DNA of 64,000 nt from Actinomycetota bacterium (GTDB taxonomy: Bacteria; Actinomycetota; Actinomycetes; Propionibacteriales; Propionibacteriaceae), in NCBI GenBank assembly GCA_020161015.1, contig JAIUOT010000006.1, forward strand, positions 1 through 64,000, in the 5' to 3' direction. The position numbers were made by a program, and so were the translations under genes. This document shows, in pieces, positions 1-9,814 of this stretch. How positions within the stretch are numbered: position 1 is the first letter of the stretch; every line of letters begins with the position of its first letter. Below the pieces are notes generated by a model. The model ran no database searches and was not told where the DNA came from. It worked only from the letters and a program-made list of their open reading frames with translations.

Positions 1-520
1 CGCGCTCGCGGAAACCGATCGTCATCACCGTGAGGGCGCCGATCTCCATGCCGCCGGTGCCGATGGCGACCAGGTGGGACGCGATCCGGCACAGCTCCAT
101 CATCAGCACGCGGATGTCGTTGGCGCGCTGCGGGATCTGGTCCTCGATACCGAGCAGCCGCTCGACCGCCAGGCAGTACGCGGCCTCGTTGAAGATCGGG
201 GCGACGTAGTCCATCCGGGTCACGAACGTGGTGCCCTGGGTCCAGGACCGGTACTCCATGTTCTTCTCGATGCCGGTGTGCAGGAAGCCGATGCCCGGGC
301 GGATGCTGGTGACCGTCTCGCCGTCGCACTCCACCATCAGCCGCAGCACGCCGTGCGTGGACGGGTGCTGGGGGCCCATGTTGATGACGAGGACCTCGTC
401 GCCGCGCTCGGCCTGCTCGCTCGCGATGTCGGCCCAGTCACCGCCGCCGACGGCGGTGTAGACGGTGCCCTCGGTCTCCTCGCCCGGGTTGGCGTAGAGG
501 TCGCGGTCCTCGGCGCTCAT
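1..520 (-). CDS. nuoD: NADH-quinone oxidoreductase subunit D (3' end cut by window edge)
   Basis: This is the 49-kDa subunit of respiratory complex I, which with NuoB lines the quinone-reduction site on the cytoplasmic arm. Translated from the ATG at 520, the visible 173 residues contain the family hallmark [14 protein letters not shown] and, further on, [15 protein letters not shown]. The start overlaps the nuoC stop as ATGA, so the two are translationally coupled. The C-terminal part lies beyond the left edge. The N-terminal extension of about 45 residues before the conserved block is usual in actinobacteria. The identification is secure. Confidence 0.96.
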   Translation of the reverse strand, partial: MSAEDRDLYANPGEETEGTVYTAVGGGDWADIASEQAERGDEVLVINMGPQHPSTHGVLRLMVECDGETVTSIRPGIGFLHTGIEKNMEYRSWTQGTTFVTRMDYVAPIFNEAAYCLAVERLLGIEDQIPQRANDIRVLMMELCRIASHLVAIGTGGMEIGALTVMTIGFRER

Positions 521-1287
521 CGGTAGTCCCTCCGCTGGTCGACCGGCGGCACGGTGGTGCCCTTGTACTCGATCGGGATACCGCCGAGCGGGTAGTCCTT
601 GCGCTGCGGGTGCCCGACCCAGTCGTCCGGCATCAGGATGCGCGTGAGGTGCGGGTGGCCGTCGAAGATGATGCCGAACATGTCCCAGGTCTCGCGCTCG
701 TGCCAGTCCGCCGCCGGGTAGGTGGCCACGACGCTCGGCACGTGGGGGTCGCCGTCGGGGCAGGTCGTCTCCACGCGCAGCCGGCGGTTGTGGGTCATCG
801 ACTGGAGGTGGTAGACGACGTGCAGCTCCGCGCCGGCGTCCTCGGGGTAGTGGACGCCGGAGACCGACGCGCAGAACTCGAAGCGCAGCAGCGCGTCGTC
901 GCGCAGCGTCTGCATGACCTCGGCGAGCTTCTCGCGGGAGACGTGGAAGGTGAGCTCGCCACGGTCGAGGACGACCGAGACGATCGGGTCCTCCACCAGC
1001 GCCAGCAGCCGGGAGTGGACGTCGTCGTACCAGGAGCCGTACGGCGGCTCGGACGGTGCCGGCCAGCCGGTCACCCGGACGATCCGGCTGTAGCCGGAGG
1101 TGTCACCGGTTCCGGTGCTCCACATGCCCTTCGTGGTGGCGATCGGCTTGGCGTCGGTGGGTGCCGCGGGCACGAGGTCCGGGTTCGGCTGCGCGTCCTC
1201 GCGCTCGACGCCGGCCTTCGGCGACCCTTCCGGCGCGGTGACCTTCTCGTCGACCGTCTTCTCCTCGCCGGGAACCTTGTCGCTCAT
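517..1287 (-). CDS. nuoC: NADH-quinone oxidoreductase subunit C
   Basis: This is the 30-kDa peripheral-arm subunit of complex I, 256 residues. The start is the ATG at 1287, which overlaps the nuoB stop (ATGA). The open frame runs further upstream, but that part is antisense shadow of nuoB. The first 75 or so residues are acidic and low-complexity (DEKVTAPEG), an actinobacterial extension. The conserved core follows, ending with [17 protein letters not shown] and LPDDW-like and KDYPLGG-like motifs that contact NuoB and NuoD. It is part of the menJ-nuoABCD run. Confidence 0.95.
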   Translation of the reverse strand: MSDKVPGEEKTVDEKVTAPEGSPKAGVEREDAQPNPDLVPAAPTDAKPIATTKGMWSTGTGDTSGYSRIVRVTGWPAPSEPPYGSWYDDVHSRLLALVEDPIVSVVLDRGELTFHVSREKLAEVMQTLRDDALLRFEFCASVSGVHYPEDAGAELHVVYHLQSMTHNRRLRVETTCPDGDPHVPSVVATYPAADWHERETWDMFGIIFDGHPHLTRILMPDDWVGHPQRKDYPLGGIPIEYKGTTVPPVDQRRDYR

Positions 1288-1841
1288 CGCAGGAGGCCCT
1301 TCATCTCGTGGGTGGCCGGCGCGACCAGCGCCGCCGCCTCCGCCGCCTCCCAGGCCTCCAGTTCGTTGCGGGCCATCGGCCGCTTCGCCACGATGTCCTT
1401 CTTCAGCTTGAACATCGCGTCGATCAGCATGTCGGGGCGCGGCGGGCAGCCGGGCACGTAGACGTCCACCGGCACGAGGTGGTCGCCACCCTGGACGATC
1501 GCGTAGTTGTTGAACATGCCGCCGGAGGAGGCGCACACGCCCATCGCCATGACCCACTTCGGGTTGGGCATCTGGTCGTAGACCTGCCGCAGCACGGGGG
1601 CCATCTTCTGGCTGATCCGGCCGGAGATGATCATCAGGTCGGCCTGGCGGGGTGAGGCCCGGAAGACCTCCTGGCCCCAGCGGCCGGCGTCGAACCGCGG
1701 CGCGCCGTAGGTCATCATCTCGATCGCGCAGCACGCGAGGCCGAACGTCGCCGGCCACAGGGACGCCTGCCGCATCCAGCCGAACACCCCTTCGAGGGTG
1801 GTCAGAACGACGCCCTGGGGGATCTTGTCCTCAATGCCCAT
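1284..1841 (-). CDS. nuoB: NADH-quinone oxidoreductase subunit B (N2 cluster)
   Basis: This 185-residue subunit carries the terminal [4Fe-4S] cluster N2, which donates electrons to menaquinone. The cluster ligands are visible: the adjacent cysteines in [11 protein letters not shown], the cysteine in [19 protein letters not shown] and the one in [10 protein letters not shown]. The ATG at 1841 lies 22 nt after the nuoA stop. Length and motifs match full-length family members. Its stop overlaps the nuoC start by four bases, which supports one polycistronic message. Confidence 0.97.
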   Translation of the reverse strand: MGIEDKIPQGVVLTTLEGVFGWMRQASLWPATFGLACCAIEMMTYGAPRFDAGRWGQEVFRASPRQADLMIISGRISQKMAPVLRQVYDQMPNPKWVMAMGVCASSGGMFNNYAIVQGGDHLVPVDVYVPGCPPRPDMLIDAMFKLKKDIVAKRPMARNELEAWEAAEAAALVAPATHEMKGLLR

Positions 1842-1863
1842 ATCAGCCAGCCCTAACCGTTTC

Positions 1864-2223
1864 TCAGTCCCACTCCAGGCCCCCGCGACGCCACACGTAG
1901 GCGTACGCGATGAAGACCGTGGCCATGAACAGCACCATCTCGAACAGGGCGAACAGGCCCAGCTGCGAGAAGGTCACCGCCCACGGGTAGAGGAAGATGG
2001 TCTCGATGTCGAACACGATGAACAACATCGCGATGATGTAGTACTTGATCGGGAACCGGCCGCCGCCCATCGGCTGGGGCGTGGGCTCGATGCCGCACTC
2101 GTATGAGCTGTACTTGACCTTGTTCCAGCGCCGCGGGCCGAGGAACGCGCTCAGCAGGATGGAGATCGCCAGGAACCCGGCGGCCAGAGCCATGATGCCC
2201 AGCAGCGGAATGTAGGGGCTCAT
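1864..2223 (-). CDS. nuoA: NADH-quinone oxidoreductase subunit A
   Basis: This small membrane subunit of complex I has 119 residues from the ATG at 2223, which follows a purine-rich GAAGGGAA. An upstream extension of the frame would run into the end of the previous gene and is not plausible. Three hydrophobic segments are visible: at the N-terminus, at [16 protein letters not shown] and at the C-terminus. The loop motif [11 protein letters not shown] is diagnostic for NuoA. It is the first nuo gene, 43 nt downstream of the menJ-like reductase, so the two are probably co-transcribed. Confidence 0.95.
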   Translation of the reverse strand: MSPYIPLLGIMALAAGFLAISILLSAFLGPRRWNKVKYSSYECGIEPTPQPMGGGRFPIKYYIIAMLFIVFDIETIFLYPWAVTFSQLGLFALFEMVLFMATVFIAYAYVWRRGGLEWD

Positions 2224-2266
2224 CTGCGTGGGGTTCCCTTCTGCGTCGAGAGGCGCACCGGTGTGG

Positions 2267-3562
2267 TCATGCTGAGGGTGCCATCTTTGCGACGGTGGTG
2301 ATGACCTTGTCCATCCAATCACCATCCCGGGTGTCGTAGAGGTGGGCGAGCAGTTTCATCGTGAACCGCATCAGCGTGGGCCGCGGTAGACCGTAGCGGG
2401 TGCACAGGTGCATCACCTGCGGGTGCTCGATCAGGGAGACGAACACCTGGCCGAGCCGGAAGTACCCGCCCCACTCCGCCTTCAGTCGTGCCGGGTAGCC
2501 CCGCAGCGCGCGCTCGGCGCTGGGGGTGCCGAAGCCCCGGAAGTGGGCGTCCGCGATGGCGTCCGCCGCCATCTCCGCCGCCTCCATCGCGTAGGAGATG
2601 CCCTCGCCGTTGAACGGCGAGATCATGCCGCCGGAGTCGCCGACCAGCAGCAGGCCGCGCGTGTAGGCCGGCTGGCGGTTGAAGCTCATCGGCAGCGCCG
2701 CGCCCAGCGTCGGGCCGACCTGGTTCTCGGGGCGGAAGCCCCACTCCGGCGGGGTGTTCGCCAGCCACCGTCCGAACATCTCGCGGTAGTTCAGCTTCGC
2801 CGGCTCCGAGCTGGACCCGACCGTGCCCAGGCCGACGTTGACGGTGCCGTCCCCCATGCCGAAGACCCAGCCGTACCCGGGGAGCAGGTTCGACTCGCCC
2901 GGCTTGCCGTCCCACAGCTCCAGCCAGGACTCCATGTAGTCGTCGTGGGTGCGGGGGCTGGTGAAGTAGGCACGGACGGCGACGCCCATCGGGCGGTCGG
3001 TGCGCTTGGCCAGCCCCATGGACAGCGCCAGCCGGGCGGAGTTGCCGTCCGCGGCGATGACCACCGGTGCCCGGAAGCTGCGCCCGTCCTTGCTGGTGAC
3101 CCCGACGATCCGGTCGGTGCGCGGGTCGATGATCGGCGCGGTCACGTTGGTCCGCTCGAACAGCCGGGCCCCGCCGGACACCGCGCGGTCGGCGAGGATC
3201 TTGTCGAACTCCGCCCGCGCCCGCACCAGCCCGTACGGCGGGAACTCGGCCAGTTCCGGCCAGGGCAGCTCGAACGGCTCGGTGCGCCCGCCGTAGACCC
3301 GCAGGCCCTTGTTGCGGACCCAGCCCGCCTCCTCGCTGGTGTCGATGCCCAGCCGGATCAGCTGCTTGACCGCGCGCGGGGTCAGGCCGTCGCCGCAGAC
3401 CTTCTCCCTGGGAAAGGCCGCCTTCTCGAGGAGGACGACATCGAGTCCGCGATCGGCGAGGTGCGCCGCGGCCGTGGACCCGCCGGGCCCCGCCCCGACG
3501 ACGATCACGTCGGCACCGATGGCGGAGCCGCTGGCCGGTCGGGCCGGCATCGGCTCTGGCAT
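2267..3562 (-). CDS. menJ: Geranylgeranyl reductase family flavoprotein (menaquinone side-chain reductase, MenJ-like)
   Basis: This 431-residue FAD enzyme probably saturates a double bond in the isoprenoid tail of menaquinone. The N-terminus has the dinucleotide-binding motif DVIVVGAGPGGSTAA and the family motif FPREKVCGDGLTPRA. A second FAD contact is LLVGDSGGMISPFNGEGI near residue 320. The ATG at 3562 is preceded by AGGAG with 6-nt spacing. A possible -10 (TAGACT, 3598-3603) lies upstream. Its place between menF and nuoA supports a quinone role. Archaeal-type lipid reductases share the fold, so the exact substrate is inferred from context. Confidence 0.85.
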   Translation of the reverse strand: MPEPMPARPASGSAIGADVIVVGAGPGGSTAAAHLADRGLDVVLLEKAAFPREKVCGDGLTPRAVKQLIRLGIDTSEEAGWVRNKGLRVYGGRTEPFELPWPELAEFPPYGLVRARAEFDKILADRAVSGGARLFERTNVTAPIIDPRTDRIVGVTSKDGRSFRAPVVIAADGNSARLALSMGLAKRTDRPMGVAVRAYFTSPRTHDDYMESWLELWDGKPGESNLLPGYGWVFGMGDGTVNVGLGTVGSSSEPAKLNYREMFGRWLANTPPEWGFRPENQVGPTLGAALPMSFNRQPAYTRGLLLVGDSGGMISPFNGEGISYAMEAAEMAADAIADAHFRGFGTPSAERALRGYPARLKAEWGGYFRLGQVFVSLIEHPQVMHLCTRYGLPRPTLMRFTMKLLAHLYDTRDGDWMDKVITTVAKMAPSA

Positions 3563-3597
3563 GCGCGCTCCTGGAAGCAGGTAGGGGGACTCGGGCA

Positions 3598-3603
3598 AGT
3601 CTA
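3598..3603 (-). promoter_or_regulatory. Putative -10 box for menJ-nuo operon
   Basis: The minus-strand hexamer TAGACT matches the TANNNT -10 pattern seen throughout the window. It would start a transcript about 30 nt upstream of the menJ ATG. No good -35 is visible. Confidence 0.45.
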
Positions 3604-3662
3604 GGCAGAACACGTCGAGAGGGCCATTTGGCGCCCCGGTCGGGCGGTGTCCGGGGAGCGAC

Positions 3663-3668
3663 TATCCT
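3663..3668 (+). promoter_or_regulatory. -10 box giving a leaderless menF transcript
   Basis: The hexamer TATCCT ends six bases before the menF GTG start at 3675 and no Shine-Dalgarno is present. This implies that transcription begins at or next to the start codon. Confidence 0.5.
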
Positions 3669-3674
3669 GCCAGC

Positions 3675-4940
3675 GTGATCCATCACCCGCCGGGCCCGCA
3701 GTGGCGCGCGACGACCGTGGAGATCGATGATCCCGGCGACCTCGCGTCCTACCTGCCCCCGACCGGCGGGCACGCCTGGCTGCGCCGGGGCGACGGCATG
3801 GTCGGCATCGGGGAGGTCGCCCGCTTCGAGGGCGGGACGGCGGCAGAGGCCGACGAGTGGTGGGAGCAGGTGTGCGCCCGCATGGAGCAGGAGACCGAAC
3901 TGCCGGAGGTCTCCGGCGTCGGGCCGGTCGCCTTCGCGTCCTTCGTGTTCGACCCCGACCACTCCGACCACCGCTCGGTGGTGATCGTCCCGCGGCTCGT
4001 GATTGGGCGCCGCAAGGGGCGCTCGTGGCTGACCGCGATCGGCGCCGCGTCCGGACGGGAACCCGCGCTCCCCGCGGCGGAGGCCGCACCGCCGGTCCCT
4101 GCCGGCACGCGTGGAGTGGGCACGAGCCTCGACACCGACGCGTGGCAGGCGATCGTGCGGGAGGCTGTGGGACGGATCGGCGCCGGCCTGCTCGACAAGG
4201 TGGTCCTTGCTCGGGCCGTCACCCTCGAGGCGCCGGAGCCGCTCGACGCGCGCTCCCTGGTCACCGGGCTCGCGCAGCGCTACCCCACCTGCTGGACCTA
4301 CCACGTGGACGGGCTGGTCGGCGCGTCCCCGGAGATGCTCATCCGGCGCGAGGACGGGCTGGCGACCTCGCGGGTGCTGGCCGGGACCATCCGGCGCAAC
4401 GGCGGCGAGGAGCTGGACCTGAAGCTCGCCCACGCCCTGGCCCGGTCGGGCAAGAACCTGGCCGAGCACGAACTGGCCGTCGACTCCGTCGCCCGCGCGC
4501 TCGAGCCCTTCTGCTCCGGCATGAACGTGCCCGACGCCCCGTACGTGCTCGAACTGCCCAACGTGCTGCACCTCGCCTCGGACGTGACGGCCGTGGTGCA
4601 CCCCGGGGTGAGCGTGCTCCGGCTGGCCGGGGAGCTGCACCCCTCCGCCGCGGTCTGCGGGACGCCCACCGTCGCCGCCCGCGCCACCATCGCCGAACTC
4701 GAGCACCTCGACCGGGGCCGCTACTCCGGCCCGGTCGGCTGGCTCGACACCGGCGGCGACGGCGAGTTCGCGATCGCGCTGCGCTGTGGCCTGATCGACC
4801 CCGACGACCGCCGCCGGATCACGATCTACGCCGGCTGCGGGATCGTCGCGGAGTCCGACCCGGTGGAGGAGTACGCAGAGACCGAGGCGAAGCTGTTGCC
4901 CATGATGGAGGCCCTCGGCGTCGACACCGCCGGGCACTGA
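3675..4940 (+). CDS. menF: Isochorismate synthase
   Basis: This 421-residue chorismate-utilising enzyme converts chorismate to isochorismate, the first committed menaquinone step. The C-terminal half holds the family signature: KVVLARAVTLEAP, SPEMLIRREDG, SRVLAGTIRRNGGEE, and near the end HPSAAVCGTPT and GPVGWLDTGGDGEFAIALR. The start is a GTG; no ribosome site precedes it, but a -10 hexamer does. It is divergent from menJ and convergent with the following lipoprotein gene. A salicylate or siderophore-type isochorismate synthase is the alternative; the men context argues for menF. Confidence 0.9.
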   Translation: MIHHPPGPQWRATTVEIDDPGDLASYLPPTGGHAWLRRGDGMVGIGEVARFEGGTAAEADEWWEQVCARMEQETELPEVSGVGPVAFASFVFDPDHSDHRSVVIVPRLVIGRRKGRSWLTAIGAASGREPALPAAEAAPPVPAGTRGVGTSLDTDAWQAIVREAVGRIGAGLLDKVVLARAVTLEAPEPLDARSLVTGLAQRYPTCWTYHVDGLVGASPEMLIRREDGLATSRVLAGTIRRNGGEELDLKLAHALARSGKNLAEHELAVDSVARALEPFCSGMNVPDAPYVLELPNVLHLASDVTAVVHPGVSVLRLAGELHPSAAVCGTPTVAARATIAELEHLDRGRYSGPVGWLDTGGDGEFAIALRCGLIDPDDRRRITIYAGCGIVAESDPVEEYAETEAKLLPMMEALGVDTAGH

Positions 4941-4973
4941 GCCCGTCGACGCGGCGGGTCGCGGACCGCCTGG

Positions 4974-5933
4974 TCAGGCGCCGCGGCGGTGCGCGTCCAG
5001 CCAGTCGAGGACGGCCCCGGTGAACGCCACGGTGAAGCGGGGCGCGTGGCTGCCGCCGGCGATCGTCCAGAGCGCGACGCCCGCGCCGTCCCGGCAGCCG
5101 TCCCACCCGGTCGGGGTGAGGTCGGCGCCGGCGATCCCATCGTCGGCGTCCAGCCGGGCTCCCGTGGTCGGGTCCTGCGCACAGCCGTCCGCCTCGCGCC
5201 AGCGTCCCACGGTCGCCTCGGCCCCCGTGAAGGGGTTGCCGTTGATGTCGCCGCCGCCGTAACCGACGGTCTCGTCCGCGTCGCCGTGCACCTGGAGGAC
5301 GCTCACCGGTCGCGCGGGAGCGCAGTCGGTGCCGGTGTCGAGCGCTCCGGCGACCGAGACGATCGCCGCGATCCGGTCCGCGTGCCCGCACGCCAGCCGG
5401 TGGGCGAGGAACCCGCCGTTGGAGTGGCCGACCACGAACACCCGTCCGGGGTCGACCGGGTGGGCCGCCGCGACGGCGTCGATCACGCGGAGGATGTGGC
5501 CCTCGTCGTCCACGCCGGAGTCGTGGAAGTCGCAGCACGCCCGCCCGGCGTTCCAGAAGGTGTTGCCCTCGCTGTCCGTGCTCGCCTGCGGCGCGGCCAC
5601 CAGGATCCCCCTGCGGCCGGCGGCCGGGGACAGTCCGAGGAACTCGACCACACCGGCCGCCTGGCCGGTGTAGCCGTGCAGCGCCACCACGAGGGCGGCC
5701 GGCGCCTCCGGCGCGCGATCGGGGAGGTACAGCAGGACGGGCCGGTCGTCGACGTCCAGGGTCAGGGGCGCGGGGCCGGCGTCCGGGGTGGCGGGGGTGG
5801 GCGACGCCGGGACGCGGGTCGCGGGCGGGACGGGGGTCACCGCACCGGCCCCGGCACAGCCGCCCAGAGCCACCGCAGCGGCGAGCGCGGCGACGACGAG
5901 TCGCCCGGCTCCCCTCCCGACCCTTCGGCTCAC
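4974..5933 (-). CDS. Secreted lipoprotein esterase, PHB-depolymerase/LpqC-like alpha/beta hydrolase
   Basis: This 319-residue hydrolase is probably a cell-surface ester hydrolase. The N-terminus reads SRRVGRGAGRL, then a hydrophobic stretch ending in the lipobox ALGGC, so it should be lipidated. A Pro/Thr-rich linker follows. The catalytic domain shows the oxyanion region VALHGYTG, the nucleophile elbow GHSNGG, a late aspartate in QVHGDADETVGY and a C-terminal His in GGSHAPRF. It resembles the polyhydroxybutyrate depolymerase/feruloyl esterase group. Two GTG starts are possible (5951 and 5933); 5933 fits a normal signal peptide and a GAGG eight bases upstream. Confidence 0.8.
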   Translation of the reverse strand: MSRRVGRGAGRLVVAALAAAVALGGCAGAGAVTPVPPATRVPASPTPATPDAGPAPLTLDVDDRPVLLYLPDRAPEAPAALVVALHGYTGQAAGVVEFLGLSPAAGRRGILVAAPQASTDSEGNTFWNAGRACCDFHDSGVDDEGHILRVIDAVAAAHPVDPGRVFVVGHSNGGFLAHRLACGHADRIAAIVSVAGALDTGTDCAPARPVSVLQVHGDADETVGYGGGDINGNPFTGAEATVGRWREADGCAQDPTTGARLDADDGIAGADLTPTGWDGCRDGAGVALWTIAGGSHAPRFTVAFTGAVLDWLDAHRRGA

Positions 5934-5972
5934 CGTTCCAGCCTCGCACACGCCACGGTCCGGCGCACCGGG

Positions 5973-6605
5973 CTAGGAGTCCGCGCCGCGCGGGATGCCC
6001 AGGGTGGCGAGCAGGTCCTCGTGGAACTGGATCCACACCAGCTGGCAGGACGCCCGGTCGGGCGCGTCCAGCCAGTCGTGGCGTCCCCGCTTCACCCGTG
6101 CCAGCGCGGCGGCGTGCAGGCCGGCGTAGCCGTCGAACCGGACCAGCACGTCGGTGAGGGTCGCACACAGCGCGGCGAGCTCGTCGTCACAGGCCTCCAG
6201 CTCGACCAGCACGCGGTCGTCCCACACCGGGTCGGTGTGGTCGTTGGCCGCCAGCCGGTCCCAGAGCGTCGCGCGCAGCTGCCAGTCGGTGCAGGCCTGC
6301 CCGTGGCGGCGGTTGACCGGCAGGAACGCGGCGTGCACCGCGGCGACCACGTCGCGCGCACCGGCGGCGTCCAGCTCCTCCGCGAGCAGGCGTTCCTCCT
6401 CCTGCCTCCCGCGTGCGGTCATCGACCACGTCTCGCCGAAGCCGTCGTGCCGGCGCACCCAGCCGTAGGCCTGCGCGTCCAGCAGGTGCTCGCGGACCTC
6501 GGCGGACGGCAGGCCGAAGCGTTGCGCGACGGCGTCCACGGACGGGCCGCCCAGCACCCGGACGCCGTGCAGGGCCAGCAGCGCGGGGGCGGACCGGCGG
6601 CTCAT
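5973..6605 (-). CDS. Winged-helix protein of unknown function, coupled to SNF2 helicase
   Basis: This 210-residue protein begins with a helix-turn-helix-like segment (SVDAVAQRFGLPSAEVREHLLDAQAYGWVRRHD) followed by MTARGRQEEERLLAEEL, a MarR/PadR-like winged-helix layout. The rest is helical, with no catalytic motif I can recognise. No membrane segment is present. Its ATG overlaps the stop of the SNF2 gene, so both are made together. It could bind DNA or act as an accessory to the helicase. I do not know a name for the family. Confidence 0.7.
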   Translation of the reverse strand: MSRRSAPALLALHGVRVLGGPSVDAVAQRFGLPSAEVREHLLDAQAYGWVRRHDGFGETWSMTARGRQEEERLLAEELDAAGARDVVAAVHAAFLPVNRRHGQACTDWQLRATLWDRLAANDHTDPVWDDRVLVELEACDDELAALCATLTDVLVRFDGYAGLHAAALARVKRGRHDWLDAPDRASCQLVWIQFHEDLLATLGIPRGADS

Positions 6606-9600
6606 GCCCGGTCCCCCGCCGGGGACGGCTCGAGGAGGCCGCGGATGTCGTCGGCCGTCAGCGGCGCGGCCAGGTCACCCGCCTCCCCGACGACCTTGGC
6701 GAACAGGTCGCGCTTGCGCTCCTGCAGTGCCACCACCTTCTCCTCGATCGTGTCCTCGGAGACCATCCGGTACACCATCACGTGCTTGTCCTGCCCGATG
6801 CGGTGGGTGCGGTCGATCGCCTGGAGCTCCGCCGCGGGATTCCACCACGGGTCGAGGATGAACACGTAGTCCGCCTCGGTGAGGGTGAGCCCGAAGCCGC
6901 CGGCCTTCAGGCTGATCAGGAACACGGGGTCCGAACCGGTCCGGAACGCCTCGATCCGTGCCGCGCGGTCGCGGGTCCGCCCGTCGAGGTAGGACGCACC
7001 GATGCCCTCCTCGCGCAACCGGTCGCGCACCAGCCCCAGGTAGCCGGTGAACTGGCTGAAGACCAGCGCCCGGTGGCCCTCGGCGGCGAGCTCTGTGACC
7101 AGTTCGACCAGGGCGTCGATCTTCGCGGAGACCGCAGGGTGCCCCGGAACCACCAGCGCCGGTGACAGCGCCAGCTGGCGCAGCAGGGTGAGCGAGGCGA
7201 GGATCGTGATCCGGTTGCGGCGCAGGTCGCCCACCAGGCCGAGCACCTTCTTGCGCTCGGCGGCGAGCTGCCGGTCGTAGAGGCGGCGGTGGCCCGGCGC
7301 CAGTGGCACCCGCAGCACCTGCTCCTGCTTCGGCGGCAGCTCCGCGGCCACGCTCTCCTTGGTGCGGCGCAGCATCAGCGGCCGGACGCGCCGGTGCAGC
7401 CGTCCCAGCGCCGACGGGTCGCTGCCGGTCTCGATCGGTCGACGGTAGGCGTCGGTGAAGCGGACGGGGTCGGGGAACAGCCCGGGTGCGACGATCGACA
7501 GCAGCGACCACAGGTCCATCAGGTTGTTCTCCAGCGGCGTGCCGGTGATCGCGAAGCGGGCGGGTGCCCGCAGCCGCCGGACGGCCGTGTGCACGCGGGA
7601 CTGCCGGTTCTTCACAAACTGCGCCTCGTCGAGGAACACCGCGCCCCAGGTGCGCTCCGCGTACTCGTCGGCGTCCAGCCGCAGCAGCGTGTAGGAGGTG
7701 ACGACCAGGTCCGCCGCCGCGGCGACGTCGGCCAGGGACCGCGTCCGCTTCTTCGACGACTGCTCGACCACCTCCACCCGCAGCCCCGGAGCGAAGCGCG
7801 CGGCCTCCGCAGCCCACGTCCCCAGGACCGAGGTGGGTGCCACCACCAGGACCGGTTCGTCGAGGCGTCCGGTCTCGGCGAGGGCGCACGCCAGCGCCAG
7901 CGCCTGCACGGTCTTGCCCAGCCCCATGTCGTCGGCGAGGATCCCGCCGAGCCGGGCGCCGTGCAGGAAGTGCAACCAGCGGAAGCCGACCTCCTGGTAG
8001 GGCCTCAGCGCTGCCCGCAAGCCGGCGGGCACCGGGGCGGGCGGGAGCTCCTGCGTGTCGAGCAGGGCCGACACGGCCGCAGACCAGGCCGCCGACTGCT
8101 CGGCCACCACCCCGGCCGAGCGGAGGTCGTCCCACAGCCCGGCGTGCACCGGGCGCAGCCGCAGCCCCTCGCCGTCGGTCAGCTGGAGCGCCTCGGCCTC
8201 CTCGATCAGCACGCGCAGCTGGTCGAGCTCGGGCCGCTCCAGGCTGAACCACGTGCCCGAGGGCAGGATCAGGTGGTCCTGCCCGGTGGCGAGCGCGGTG
8301 AACAGCTCGCGGTACTCGACCGGTTCGCCGTCGACGCTGACGGTGACCGCGAGGTTGAACCAGTCCGTGCCCGGCCCGGGGTCGGTGACCGCGAGCTCCA
8401 CCCGGGGAGCCTCCACCGCCGGCCGGTAGGGACGCCGCTCGCCGGTGACCTCGACGACGACGCCGAGCGCGACCAGGCGGTCGAGCCACTCGCCGGCGAA
8501 CGCCGCGGTGGCCGCCCCGGTGAGCACGGCGGTCGGCACCGGGCGCCGGCCGGCGCCGCCGTCCCGCTCCGGCCACGGGCCGTGCGGCAGGGCGTCGAGC
8601 AGGGCACGCTCCGCCTCCGTGTCCCGGTGGGCGGCCTGCTCCCCCCCGGGGGCCAGCGGCACGTCGACGGCCTGCTCCCCCACCCGGTAGCGGAACGCCC
8701 AGTCCAGGGTGGTCACATGGTCTTCGCCGAAGCCCACCCGCAGCAGCACCGTGGGCGGGGCGAGCTCGGGCAGCTCGACGTCGTCGGCGACCGAGAGGTC
8801 GACGAGGTGGCGCAGGGCCGGCAGGAACTGGGCGGCGAACGCCGTGACGTCCGCCGCGGGGATCGCCAGGCGCGGGTACTGCAGCAGGAGGGCCTGCTGC
8901 CCCTGCCCGAGCGGCTCGCCGAAGGGCACCAGCAGCAGTTCGCCGTCGTCCTCGACGGCCAGCCCGTGGGGCGGCGAGCCGAGCAGGTTCGCGACCCGGA
9001 CCGGCCAGTGCCGCTCCCCCGTCGTGGCGAAGGTGCGCAGCACCAGGCCGTCCCTGTCGCGCTCGAGGGTCGCGCCCACGCCCGCCGGCTCGGCGGCCAG
9101 GCGCACGGGCGGGGTGCCCGGCCCGGTGACGAGCTCGACCCCGGCGGCGCCGGCCCGTGCCAGCCACGACCATGCGGACGCGTCCAGCTCGCCGAGGTCG
9201 AGCACGTCGGCGGCCCGGGAGTAGAGGCTGTACCCCGTCCGCTGCTCGCGCGTGCGGGCGAGGCCGGCCAGCACCTCCCGGTGCGCCTCGAGGTGCTCGC
9301 CGCCCCAGGGGTGCCGCACGCTCTCCCAGGTGACGCCGGTGCGCACCCAGCGGCCCGAGCGCCCCCAGGAGAGGGGACGCAGCTGGATGGCGCCGGACGG
9401 CGCGCGCGTCACCTGCACGGCGAGGCGCCGGCCACCGGGGGTTCTGGCCTGCGCGGTGACCTGGGCGAGGGCACGCTGCCACGCGGGGGTGAGGGCGCGC
9501 AGGTTCACCGTCCGCATGTGCCACAGCAGGGCAGCGGCGTGCTTGCAGTCGTGGCCCACCGGGCACGAGCAGGAGGTCGTGATGAGCCCCGTGGCGGCGT

Positions 9601-9814
9601 GGTGGCGGGCGACGGTCTGGTAGGCCCGGGCTGTGGACCCGGTGACCTGCGCCTGGATCAGGCTGCCCCCGGTCCCGGACCCCGTGGCGATGTGGCCGAC
9701 ACGTCCCTGGCGGACGTACTCCTGCCCGCGGGCGAGCGTCACCTCGCCGAACAGCTCCACCAGCCGGCGCTCGCTCAGCTGGTGAACCCACTCCGGGTAC
9801 GTCGCCGGGTTCAT
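6602..9814 (-). CDS. SNF2-family helicase/ATPase with SWIM zinc finger
   Basis: This 1,070-residue protein is predicted to be a double-stranded DNA translocase. Residues 81-98 form a SWIM zinc finger (C82, C84, C90, H92). A long middle region lacks recognisable motifs. The helicase core fills the last 450 residues: Walker A near 625 (ADDMGLGKT), Walker B DEAQ near 729, motif III TGTPLENNL, and the C-terminal RecA lobe with SQFTGYLG and RTHRIGQDKH near 1000. The ATG at 9814 overlaps the stop of the CPBP gene (ATGA), and its own stop overlaps the next gene in the same way. Such SWIM-SNF2 proteins are common in actinobacteria, but their role is not settled. Confidence 0.9.
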   Translation of the reverse strand: MNPATYPEWVHQLSERRLVELFGEVTLARGQEYVRQGRVGHIATGSGTGGSLIQAQVTGSTARAYQTVARHHAATGLITTSCSCPVGHDCKHAAALLWHMRTVNLRALTPAWQRALAQVTAQARTPGGRRLAVQVTRAPSGAIQLRPLSWGRSGRWVRTGVTWESVRHPWGGEHLEAHREVLAGLARTREQRTGYSLYSRAADVLDLGELDASAWSWLARAGAAGVELVTGPGTPPVRLAAEPAGVGATLERDRDGLVLRTFATTGERHWPVRVANLLGSPPHGLAVEDDGELLLVPFGEPLGQGQQALLLQYPRLAIPAADVTAFAAQFLPALRHLVDLSVADDVELPELAPPTVLLRVGFGEDHVTTLDWAFRYRVGEQAVDVPLAPGGEQAAHRDTEAERALLDALPHGPWPERDGGAGRRPVPTAVLTGAATAAFAGEWLDRLVALGVVVEVTGERRPYRPAVEAPRVELAVTDPGPGTDWFNLAVTVSVDGEPVEYRELFTALATGQDHLILPSGTWFSLERPELDQLRVLIEEAEALQLTDGEGLRLRPVHAGLWDDLRSAGVVAEQSAAWSAAVSALLDTQELPPAPVPAGLRAALRPYQEVGFRWLHFLHGARLGGILADDMGLGKTVQALALACALAETGRLDEPVLVVAPTSVLGTWAAEAARFAPGLRVEVVEQSSKKRTRSLADVAAAADLVVTSYTLLRLDADEYAERTWGAVFLDEAQFVKNRQSRVHTAVRRLRAPARFAITGTPLENNLMDLWSLLSIVAPGLFPDPVRFTDAYRRPIETGSDPSALGRLHRRVRPLMLRRTKESVAAELPPKQEQVLRVPLAPGHRRLYDRQLAAERKKVLGLVGDLRRNRITILASLTLLRQLALSPALVVPGHPAVSAKIDALVELVTELAAEGHRALVFSQFTGYLGLVRDRLREEGIGASYLDGRTRDRAARIEAFRTGSDPVFLISLKAGGFGLTLTEADYVFILDPWWNPAAELQAIDRTHRIGQDKHVMVYRMVSEDTIEEKVVALQERKRDLFAKVVGEAGDLAAPLTADDIRGLLEPSPAGDRA

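Noticed and set aside
2319-4937. An 872-codon minus-strand frame over menJ and menF
   Set aside because: It is antisense to menF and out of frame in menJ, with the composition typical of GC-rich shadow frames.
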